Shown: in pieces, positions 1-5,553 of the stretch
Numbering within the stretch: the stretch's first letter is position 1
How the letters are laid out: every line of letters begins with the position of its first letter
NCBI GenBank assembly: GCA_035550715.1
Contig: DASZOP010000152.1
Location: forward strand, 1 to 5,678
Reading direction: 5' to 3'
DNA from: DASRVA01 sp035550715
GTDB lineage: Bacteria > Gemmatimonadota > Gemmatimonadetes > JACCXV01 > JAHWKZ01
DNA length: 5,678 nucleotides
The notes under the pieces: model-generated
What the model was told of the DNA's origin: nothing
Seen by the model: only the letters and a program-made list of their open reading frames with translations
Database searches by the model: none
Program-made: the position numbers and the translations under genes

Positions 1-779
1 GGGTCGTAGCACATGTCCTGGATGCTGGTCACGCCGACCTGGGCTGCATGCGCGAGCGCCGCGTCCAGCGCCTCCCGGTACTCCTCCTCGGTGATCTCGG
101 GAATCGCGGCCCGGATGAGATCGCCGGCATCGCGGATGATCCCGGTCGGCTCGCCCGTCGCCGGATCGCGATCGATCCGACCGCCGGGCGGGTCGGGGGT
201 ATCGGCGCTGATCCCCGCGGCCTCCAGCGCGAGCGTGTTGGCGAGGCCGATGTGCCCGTCCGGGCGCCGCATCCACACCGGGTTCCGGGGCGTCGCCGGA
301 TCGATGAGCTGGCGGCTGGGAAGGGGGTGTCCGGGCCACCGCTCGTGGTCCCAGGCGGCCGGCAGGTCGATCCAGCGGCCGGCCGGGAGGCCGTCCGCGT
401 ACGCTGTCAGCCGGCCGACGAACTCCTCGGGCGTGTCGCTGGTCAGCAGATCCGGAGAGAGGAGCGCGAAGCCGCCATCGAAGAGATGGGTATGGGCGTC
501 GTTGAAGCCGGGGACCACGCGCCGCCCGCCGAGATCGATCCGCTCCACCCGGACGTCCTGAGGGAATCCGAGCGTGCCTTTATCCTGGAGGAGCCGTGAG
601 ATCCGGCCGCCCTCGATGACCAGCCCCCGCGCTTCCGGGATCGCCGAGTCGCCGGTCCACACCCTGGCATTTTCGAGGACGAGAATTCCGGCGTCGCCTT
701 CCTGAGCCGCCAGGGGCAGGACGGACGCGAGGACGGTGATCGGTAACGTGGCCAGCGCCCCCGCCGTCGCCGACCTCAC
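1..779 (-). CDS. Secreted YtcJ-like amidohydrolase (Amidohydro_3 family), 3' end cut by window edge
   Basis: First 259 residues of a metal-dependent hydrolase; the gene runs off the left edge. The family cleaves amide or other C-N bonds using metals held in a TIM barrel; the substrate here is unknown. Residues 1-25 look like a Sec signal peptide (Arg near the N-terminus, hydrophobic core, LAAQ before an acidic stretch), so the enzyme is probably exported. Residues 30-90 form the N-terminal beta-sandwich (ILVLENARVWTGD), ending in VVPGFNDAHTHLFDGG (88-103), whose H96-x-H98 pair is the usual metal site. Further YtcJ-type blocks are AAWDHERWPG (141-150), RPDGHIGLANTLAL (172-185), AGI..DTPDPPGGRIDRD (188-205), GEPTGII (209-215) and GVTSIQDM (249-256). 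The GTG start shares a GTGA overlap with the stop of the upstream GAF gene; a GGAGG lies 10 bases upstream. It is the last visible gene of the operon. Family is secure; function and end are not. Confidence 0.9.
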   Translation of the reverse strand, partial: MRSATAGALATLPITVLASVLPLAAQEGDAGILVLENARVWTGDSAIPEARGLVIEGGRISRLLQDKGTLGFPQDVRVERIDLGGRRVVPGFNDAHTHLFDGGFALLSPDLLTSDTPEEFVGRLTAYADGLPAGRWIDLPAAWDHERWPGHPLPSRQLIDPATPRNPVWMRRPDGHIGLANTLALEAAGISADTPDPPGGRIDRDPATGEPTGIIRDAGDLIRAAIPEITEEEYREALDAALAHAAQVGVTSIQDMCYD

Positions 780-1276
780 TCCCCAGCGCCCTCCATGACG
801 GTACCCAGCCGGGCCGCGACCGCCTCCAGGAACACCCGGTCCCGGCCGTCGAAGGCATCCAGCCAGTCGGAATCGATGTCGATCTCGCCGATCACGCCGC
901 CCGCGCCGTGGATCGGGACCACGATCTCCGACCGCGTCGAGGGAAAGCAGGCGATGAACTCGGGGCGCTCGGAGACGTCGGGGACGACCTCGGTCCGGCC
1001 GGTCTCCGCCGCGAGACCGCAGATCCCCTCCCCCACGGCGATCCGCTTGTGCTCGGTCTCCTCGGTCCCGCTCCAGGCCGACAGGACCAGCTCGTCCCCC
1101 TCGACGACGTAGATCCCCACCCACGAGTAATGATCGAAGCCATCGTAGAGGGCGTGGCAGACGAGCTCCTGGGCATCGATCTCGTTGCCCGCCGTCTTGA
1201 GCATCGTCTTCAGCTCGGTGAGAGCCTCGTCGTATCTGTCCGGCTCGATTTCGGGGCGGCTCTCCGTGTCCTTCAA
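776..1276 (-). CDS. Single-domain GAF protein, free methionine-(R)-sulfoxide reductase-like
   Basis: A 166-aa protein that is almost entirely one GAF domain. It resembles free methionine-(R)-sulfoxide reductase (fRMsr, YebR/YtsP type), a cytosolic enzyme that reduces free Met-R-sulfoxide using active-site cysteines. Visible matches are WVGIYVVEGDELVL (52-65), VGEGICGLAAETG (81-93, Cys86), VVPDVSERPEFIAC (97-110, Cys110), SEIVVPI (116-122, Glu117) and GEIDIDSD (130-137, Asp133 and Asp135). Cys110 matches the catalytic Cys118 of E. coli fRMsr, Cys86 matches Cys94, and the Glu/Asp residues match the substrate-binding acids. The cysteine equivalent to E. coli Cys84 is missing: this segment reads EHKRIAVG. 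The protein may therefore recycle differently or be a ligand-binding GAF protein. The start is TTG at 1276, overlapping the acyltransferase stop as TTGA, with GAGAGGAG ending 6 bases upstream. A longer in-frame reading would run through the acyltransferase and is rejected. Confidence 0.85.
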   Translation of the reverse strand: MKDTESRPEIEPDRYDEALTELKTMLKTAGNEIDAQELVCHALYDGFDHYSWVGIYVVEGDELVLSAWSGTEETEHKRIAVGEGICGLAAETGRTEVVPDVSERPEFIACFPSTRSEIVVPIHGAGGVIGEIDIDSDWLDAFDGRDRVFLEAVAARLGTVMEGAGE

Positions 1277-2058
1277 GGGGCGCTCCTCTCGGGTTCGGTC
1301 GGCAGGTCGGGCAGGGCGCTCCGGATCTCGGCGCGGACGTGCCCGACCAGCTCCTCCAGCCGGTGCTTGCTCCGGCCGGCTACGGGGACCGGCGGCCGGA
1401 CGCTCACGTGGATCGCTCCCGGCAGGATCCACCACGTGCCCTTGGGCATGAGCCGCTCGCTGCCCGCGATCCCCACCGGCAGAATCGGCAAACCGGTGTC
1501 GATCGCCAGGTGGAAGCCCCCCTTCTTGAAGGGAAGGAGCTTCCGGTCGCGGCTCCGCGTCCCCTCGGGCATGACGACGAAGGATACGCCGCCCGAGCTC
1601 TCGGCGGCCGCGCGTTTCAGGGCATCGACGGCGCGACTTCGGTTCTGCCGGTCGATCGCTACGTGGCGGCTCATCCCGAACGCCCACCCGAACACCGGAA
1701 CGCGCGTCAGCTCGTGCTTCCCGATCCAGCGCAGATCACGGTCGCGACCGAGAAGATAGTGAAGGGCCGGGATGTCGTACATGCTGCGGTGGTTCGCCAT
1801 CACGATGCACGAGCTCACCGCCTGCATGTTCTCCAGACCATCGGCGGACAGCTTCACGTTCGATCCGCGGAGGATGAACCACACCCAGAATCTCTCGAGT
1901 CCGCGGATGAATCCGCCCTCCGGGGCGAACCGCGCCGTCGGCACGTAGAGCACGGCGACGACCAGGGTGAGGAGGGCCAGCAGGATCCAGCACCCCGCCG
2001 TCCGGAACGTCGCCCACCCCCACCAGAGCGCCGATCGCCGGCCGGCGGCACGGGTCAC
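1273..2058 (-). CDS. PlsC-type 1-acyl-glycerol-3-phosphate acyltransferase, membrane-anchored
   Basis: A 261-aa member of the PlsC/LPLAT family, which transfers an acyl chain to lysophosphatidic acid or a related lysolipid at the inner face of the cytoplasmic membrane. All four family blocks are visible: NHRSMYD (89-95, the HX4D motif with His90 and Asp95), IGKHEL..VPVFGW (112-125), MPEGTRSR (163-170) and LPILPVGIAG (190-199). A hydrophobic segment at about 22-40 follows basic and Trp-rich residues and should be a membrane anchor. Length is normal for PlsC. The GTG start at 2058 overlaps the stop of the MinD-like gene by 4 bases (GTGA) with no good Shine-Dalgarno sequence, so translation is probably coupled to the upstream gene. 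Motifs alone cannot separate phosphatidic-acid synthesis from acylation of another lysolipid. A role next to a MinD-like ATPase and a tubulin-like protein could be membrane-related, but this is inference. Confidence 0.93.
   Translation of the reverse strand: MTRAAGRRSALWWGWATFRTAGCWILLALLTLVVAVLYVPTARFAPEGGFIRGLERFWVWFILRGSNVKLSADGLENMQAVSSCIVMANHRSMYDIPALHYLLGRDRDLRWIGKHELTRVPVFGWAFGMSRHVAIDRQNRSRAVDALKRAAAESSGGVSFVVMPEGTRSRDRKLLPFKKGGFHLAIDTGLPILPVGIAGSERLMPKGTWWILPGAIHVSVRPPVPVAGRSKHRLEELVGHVRAEIRSALPDLPTEPERSAP
1283..1290 (-). promoter_or_regulatory. Ribosome binding site for the GAF gene (decides a TTG start)
   Basis: GAGAGGAG on the minus strand ends 6 bases before the TTG at 1276. It lies inside the last codons of the acyltransferase gene. 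It is the main reason for choosing the rare TTG start over any upstream in-frame codon. Confidence 0.7.
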
Positions 2059-2999
2059 GGCAGGCGGGCCCGGACGCTCACGCGGTCGGCCCACTCCTCG
2101 AAGCGGCGGGTGATCCGGTGTCGGGGGTAGGCGAGGAGAAACGGCTTGCCTTCCCGGACGGCCTGCCGCACGCGCCGATCTTCGGGGATCACGCCGAGGG
2201 AGCGGCAGGCGAGCCCGAGGTGCGCCTCGACCACCCGCCGGAACCGGTCCAGGAAGGCGGCTTCGCGCCGGCCGCGCGCCCGATTGAGGACGAGCAGCGG
2301 CGTGTCGTCGCGAAGGATGCCGTTCAGCTCCGCCCGAACCGCAGGGAACTCGAGGCCGAGCGCGCTCGCCATCGTAGTCACCGACCGGTCTCCCCGCCGC
2401 TCCTCGGAAGACGGCTCGTTCCGATACCACCCGAGGATGAAGGCGACGACCTCGGGGCGATCCCGGAACTCCGTCAGGAGCCGCCTGAGGAGATAGTTCT
2501 TCAGGAAACCATAGGCGTTGCTGAAGGCGGTCTCCTCGGGGTTCAGGACGACCAGCTTCACGTCGCCCAGAAAGAAGAAGTCGAGCGTGGCCGGGGCGCT
2601 CCCGGCCGGCAGGTCGAGCACGACCCAGCGCGCGTCCAGGCCGATCAGGGCCCGCACGAGGTCCAGCTTCCGGTCCCGGATCGGGTCCACCGCCGTCACC
2701 ATGTCGAAGGTGCCCGCCACGTACCGGAGACGCTCGACCCGGGTCGGCTGGGCGACGGCGTCGAGGTCCCGGGCACGGCCGTCCAGGAAGTCCCCCAGCT
2801 CGGCCTCGGGAAGGGGTTCTCCCAGCAGGAGGTTCAGGTTGGAGCCGCCGAAATCCAGGTCCACGGCCACGACCCGGTCGGAGAGGGCCTCGCGGCAGGC
2901 CAGGGCCAGGGCCAGGTTGGCGGCGACGAACGACTTGCCGACTCCGCCCTTTCCCCCACCCACCGCCACCATGACCGGCCCCGGGCGGGGTTCAGCCAC
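2055..2999 (-). CDS. MinD/FleN(FlhG)-like deviant Walker-A ATPase
   Basis: A 314-aa SIMIBI-class P-loop ATPase of the MinD/ParA/FleN group. These proteins dimerise on ATP, usually bind the membrane or a partner, and position division sites, flagella, chemosensory arrays or plasmids. It shows the deviant Walker A GGKGGVGKS (15-23, signature Lys17 and P-loop Lys22), switch I VDLDFGGSNLN (46-56) and Walker B/switch II VVLDLPAGS (126-134, Asp129). LDFFFLGD (139-146) and NPEETAFSNAYGFLKNYLLRRL (from 153) follow, the latter typical of FleN/FlhG-like proteins of delta-proteobacterial type. The last 20 residues (295-314) are basic, with spaced Ile, Phe, Trp, Val and Leu, and could form an amphipathic membrane-targeting helix. 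The GTG start at 2999 lies 6 bases after the tubulin-like/HD-GYP gene. No clear Shine-Dalgarno is seen; ATG at 2972 (residue 10) is an alternative. No flagellar gene is visible nearby, so it more likely serves its direct neighbour. Confidence 0.92.
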   Translation of the reverse strand: MAEPRPGPVMVAVGGGKGGVGKSFVAANLALALACREALSDRVVAVDLDFGGSNLNLLLGEPLPEAELGDFLDGRARDLDAVAQPTRVERLRYVAGTFDMVTAVDPIRDRKLDLVRALIGLDARWVVLDLPAGSAPATLDFFFLGDVKLVVLNPEETAFSNAYGFLKNYLLRRLLTEFRDRPEVVAFILGWYRNEPSSEERRGDRSVTTMASALGLEFPAVRAELNGILRDDTPLLVLNRARGRREAAFLDRFRRVVEAHLGLACRSLGVIPEDRRVRQAVREGKPFLLAYPRHRITRRFEEWADRVSVRARLP

Positions 3000-3005
3000 G
3001 GTGGA

Positions 3006-5273
3006 TCAAGCTTCGTCCGAACCGTCTAGGGAGGGCATGAACTCGGTCAGCGCGTCGGTCAGGGTCTGGACGACCGCCATGTCGAGCGTGTACTGGCCCA
3101 GGATGTGGAGCCGCGACAGCGCCTCGCCCAGGGTCAGCCGCTCGCGGTACGGGCGAGCGTGCGTCAACGCCTCGAGCGTGTCGCAGACGGCGACGATCCT
3201 CGCTCCTGGATCGATCGCGTCTCCCGCCAGGCCTTCCGGATAGCCCGTCCCGTCCAGCCGCTCGTGCTCCTCGCGCACGATACGCGAGATGTCGGGCGTC
3301 ATCCCCGGGATCTGCTTGAGCCTCTCCTGGCCGCGCTCCGGATGCTGACGGATCGTGGTGTCGAACACCTTGGGCGCGAGCCGGACGTCGGCGTCCCACG
3401 CCTCGCGCGAATCGGACATCCCGATGTCGTGGAGCATGGCCGCGGTGCCCAGGTCGATGATGTCGCTGAGGCTCGCCCCGAGCTGGTCGGCGGTCAGGAT
3501 CGCCAGCACGGCGACGTTCACGTGGTGGCGCTCGAAGTAGTCGTTCTCGGCCCGCCGGAACACCTCAGCGAGGATCGAGGTCGGCCGCTCCCGGACGACC
3601 TCCAGGAGGTCATAGAGCGCGTATCGGACCTCTCCCAGGTCGACCTCGGTCTCGAGATCCCGGGCGTTCAGCACGCGCCAGGCGAGCGAGAGCGCGGCGT
3701 CGTAAGGGGTGACGGCCGGGCCTTCCTCGAGGCGCGCCGGCGTCCCGGCCATCCGCTCGACCCGGGGCGCATCCTCGACCGCGGTCGCGGCGGCGGAGCT
3801 CGGTTCCACGATCTCGACGGGCCGGCTGTCCGGGGTGATCTCGGGCGCGGCGATCTCCGGCTCGACCGCTTCGGGCTCGGCGGAGTCTGCCTCGATCTCG
3901 GTCTCCTCGGTCTCGGTGGCGGTCGCGACTCCCAGCCGGGTCGCGTCGAAGGCCGTCTCGCCATCGGCGGCGTCGAACGTCGGGGTAGCGGGCGTCCCCT
4001 GCGACAGGGCCGCGGCCCCGGCGTCGATCTCCGGGCGCGGGGCCTGATGCATGGCCTTCAGGTTGGCCTGGGGCTGGACGACCGGCCGCTCCGGCTCCGC
4101 CATCGGCCGGGGCATGGCCCGGGTCGGTCCACCGCGGTCCACCGGCTTCGATGGCTCGACCAGGCGTGGCGTGACGGGCGCGGCGGGAATCTCCGGCGGA
4201 GTGCCCAGCGAGACGCCCCGCGGCAGGAAGTCGTCGCCCAGGGGGATCCGGGTCGATGCGGCGCGGCGCTTCTCGGCCAGCCGCTCGCGATCGACCTGGA
4301 CGCCGTCCCGGATCTCGAGCAGCGACTCCGGATACGAGAGACCGCTCGACACGATCACCGCGGCCGGCGGCTCCCCGATCTGGAGGGAGCGGGCGATCGC
4401 GCACGGCGCGGCCTCGCTCCATGCCTCCTGGACGAACCGGTCGAACTGGGCACGCCCACCCGACTCGATCCATTCCCGGGGCACCCGGGCGACCGGAAGG
4501 ACGGCCTGGGCGTCGGCCCAGGTGAACCCTGCCGGCTGCCAGTCGGCCCCGGAGAGGGACTCGGTCCACACCGGGGCGTCCGCGGCGCACATGCCGCGGT
4601 CGAGCGGGACCTCCCGCCATCCTACGAACCCGGGGGCGGTGAGATGCGCCAGCAGCGAAGCCGTCGTGACGTCGCTCATGGGGTCGCTCTCGGCGGCGCC
4701 CAGGCGCAGGAGATCCATGAGCCGTTCAAGGGCCCGATCGGCCTCGGACTCGGCCGAGATCCCCATCCCCTGGCCGGGCTGGACGAGCAGGATGCTGGTC
4801 TCGGGTGACTCGACGAGGGCGTTGAGGGCGACCAGCCCTACCGCGCGGTCGTCGGGCGTCGATTGGACGCCCGGGAGCCGGGCGATCGCCAGGCGGCCCG
4901 CTGCCGCCCTCGTCTCGGCCGCGAGCCGGACGAGCGTCCCGAGGAGGGCGCCCGCCCCGGAGCCCAGATGGCCGATCAGGACGAGCAAATCGTCCTCGGA
5001 GCCCGCGAGCGCGAACCCCAGCCCGTCGTTCTCGAGGAGGGCCTGGGCGTCCCGGGTGTAGTCGGCGGCGCCGCCGGGCACCTGCAGGTGATGCCGCGAG
5101 GCCTCCGGGAGGCCGGCCTTCGCCACCCGGGGGTCCGAGTCGACCGCATGCGCCGGGATTCCCTGGGCCGCGAAGAGCTCGGCGGCCCGGGTGCCCCAGG
5201 CGCCCAGGCCCACGACCCGGATCCTCAAGCCGCTGTTCATGGTCGTTTCCATCTGGACATCACTGGAGCGCAT
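3006..5273 (-). CDS. FtsZ/tubulin-like GTPase domain fused through a disordered linker to an HD-GYP domain
   Basis: A 755-aa three-part protein. Residues 16-330 resemble the FtsZ/tubulin fold in order: IRVVGLGAWG (18-27, first strand and T1 loop), AHAVDSDP (41-48), the G-box-like GHLGSGAGALLG (101-112), ILLVQPGQ (161-168), SDPMSDVTTASLL (196-208, T7-loop-like) and AAVIVSSGL (304-312, C-terminal strand). Residues 335-520 are a Pro/Glu/Ala/Thr-rich, probably disordered linker with acidic runs. Residues 522-755 are HD-GYP: H583, LHDIGM (H615, D616), HPERG (H644), EEHERLDGTGYP (668-679), VCDTLEALTHARPYR (696-710). HD-GYP proteins hydrolyse cyclic di-GMP or related dinucleotides, or act as binding platforms. 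The N-terminus could instead be a nucleotide-binding Rossmann domain, but the mid-domain glycine box and downstream segments favour FtsZ-like. ATG at 5273 is chosen because GGAGGA sits 4 bases upstream; an in-frame GTG at 5312 lacks such support. First gene of the operon. Confidence 0.9.
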   Translation of the reverse strand: MRSSDVQMETTMNSGLRIRVVGLGAWGTRAAELFAAQGIPAHAVDSDPRVAKAGLPEASRHHLQVPGGAADYTRDAQALLENDGLGFALAGSEDDLLVLIGHLGSGAGALLGTLVRLAAETRAAAGRLAIARLPGVQSTPDDRAVGLVALNALVESPETSILLVQPGQGMGISAESEADRALERLMDLLRLGAAESDPMSDVTTASLLAHLTAPGFVGWREVPLDRGMCAADAPVWTESLSGADWQPAGFTWADAQAVLPVARVPREWIESGGRAQFDRFVQEAWSEAAPCAIARSLQIGEPPAAVIVSSGLSYPESLLEIRDGVQVDRERLAEKRRAASTRIPLGDDFLPRGVSLGTPPEIPAAPVTPRLVEPSKPVDRGGPTRAMPRPMAEPERPVVQPQANLKAMHQAPRPEIDAGAAALSQGTPATPTFDAADGETAFDATRLGVATATETEETEIEADSAEPEAVEPEIAAPEITPDSRPVEIVEPSSAAATAVEDAPRVERMAGTPARLEEGPAVTPYDAALSLAWRVLNARDLETEVDLGEVRYALYDLLEVVRERPTSILAEVFRRAENDYFERHHVNVAVLAILTADQLGASLSDIIDLGTAAMLHDIGMSDSREAWDADVRLAPKVFDTTIRQHPERGQERLKQIPGMTPDISRIVREEHERLDGTGYPEGLAGDAIDPGARIVAVCDTLEALTHARPYRERLTLGEALSRLHILGQYTLDMAVVQTLTDALTEFMPSLDGSDEA

Positions 5274-5277
5274 CGGG

Positions 5278-5283
5278 TCCTCC
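5278..5283 (-). promoter_or_regulatory. Ribosome binding site for the FtsZ-like/HD-GYP gene
   Basis: GGAGGA on the minus strand ends 4 bases before ATG at 5273. It is the strongest Shine-Dalgarno sequence seen for this gene and fixes the start downstream of the in-frame GTG at 5312. Confidence 0.8.
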
Positions 5284-5286
5284 GAT

Positions 5287-5316
5287 CGACGTGACGAGCC
5301 CGTGATCCCCACGTCG
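5287..5316 (-). promoter_or_regulatory. Inverted repeat / possible leader hairpin just before the RBS
   Basis: CGACGTG (5310-5316 on the minus strand) pairs perfectly with CACGTCG (5287-5293) around a 16-base spacer. The 3' arm ends 3 bases before the GGAGGA ribosome site. In the leader RNA it could form a 7-bp stem next to the ribosome binding site. It could equally be an operator. By-eye only; no folding energy was computed. Confidence 0.4.
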
Positions 5317-5340
5317 TCGACTGGGAGTCCCGTTCGGGAT

Positions 5341-5374
5341 CGCCCGCGAAGATCGGGGGTCGGTGCTTCGGGCG
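5341..5374 (-). promoter_or_regulatory. Imperfect inverted repeat in the leader
   Basis: CGCCCGAAG (5366-5374 on the minus strand) can pair with CTTCGCGGGCG (5341-5351), giving 9 pairs with a 2-base bulge and a 14-base loop. The perfect short palindrome TCCCGTTCGGGA (5328-5339) follows immediately. Together with the 5287-5316 repeat, these would make most of the predicted 5' leader structured. There is no U-run after the stem, so it does not look like a terminator. Confidence 0.35.
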
Positions 5375-5405
5375 TCGAGAAAAACGTCCTTCGCGTACCA
5401 CCCTA

Positions 5406-5421
5406 AGCAAGTCTCATACCA
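5406..5421 (-). promoter_or_regulatory. Candidate sigma-54 (RpoN) promoter for the operon
   Basis: The minus strand reads TGGTATGAGACTTGCT. Against the -24/-12 consensus TGGCACG-N4-TTGCW it matches TGG-A-G and TTGCT, with the invariant GG and GC at the right spacing. Transcription would start near 5395, giving a leader of about 120 bases before ATG at 5273. Sigma-54 promoters need an activator ATPase and often drive motility or envelope genes. A weaker sigma-70-like pair, TTGACC (5493-5498) and TACCTT (5469-5474), 18 bases apart, is an alternative. Confidence 0.5.
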
Positions 5422-5442
5422 CAGTTGCGGAGCGTGGGTGCG

Positions 5443-5468
5443 GCGTCGGCGGTGCAGCGCGTCGGCGG
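5443..5468 (-). repeat. Short direct repeat upstream of the candidate promoter
   Basis: Two exact copies of CCGCCGACGC (minus strand) lie at 5459-5468 and 5443-5452, with starts 16 bases apart, about 20-45 bases upstream of the -24 element. They could be a regulator binding site, but repeats this short arise by chance in GC-rich DNA. Confidence 0.25.
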
Positions 5469-5553
5469 AAGGTACACGGGGCTCCGCCGGGGGGTCAACC
5501 GTCCGGCTAGAACGGCCTTCCGGCAACCCGTTCGTGGCACCCGGGCGCCTCGA

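Larger units (their letters stand above)
5274..5553. other. 280-base intergenic region
   Basis: The gap between the right-edge gene fragment and the FtsZ-like/HD-GYP gene. It holds the candidate promoter, direct repeats, leader inverted repeats and ribosome site listed separately. I see no convincing terminator for the right-edge gene, no tRNA and no recognisable riboswitch. A minus-strand reading frame passes through part of it (5260-5526) but lacks recognisable domains and overlaps the promoter and the start of the real gene. Confidence 0.6.

Noticed and set aside
1277..1687. N-terminal extension of the GAF gene to 303 residues
   Set aside because: It would run through the acyltransferase in another frame with Arg/Pro-rich nonsense. 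The TTG start has a strong ribosome site and a coupled overlap.
2059..2430. N-terminal extension of the acyltransferase to 385 residues
   Set aside because: The extension lies inside the MinD-like gene and has no family similarity. The GTG at 2058 gives a normal PlsC length.
908..3029. Several plus-strand open frames antisense to the GAF, acyltransferase and ATPase genes
   Set aside because: Low-complexity composition and no domain motifs; the minus-strand frames carry unmistakable family signatures.
3105..4808. Long plus-strand open frame opposite the fusion gene (567 codons)
   Set aside because: It is rich in Arg, Gly and Pro, shows no recognisable motifs, and lies fully antisense to a gene with clear domains. 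Long antisense frames are expected at this GC content.
4600..5228. NAD-binding Rossmann domain at the N-terminus of the fusion protein
   Set aside because: The first GxGxxG-like strand would fit, but the glycine box at residues 101-112, the T7-like segment and the later strand follow FtsZ order better. Kept as the main alternative.
5274..5405. Cyclic-di-GMP riboswitch in the leader
   Set aside because: The HD-GYP domain made this worth checking, but I see none of the conserved GEMM blocks.
5500..5553. Rho-independent terminator after the right-edge gene
   Set aside because: Only 3-4 bp GC stems and no T-run on the minus strand.
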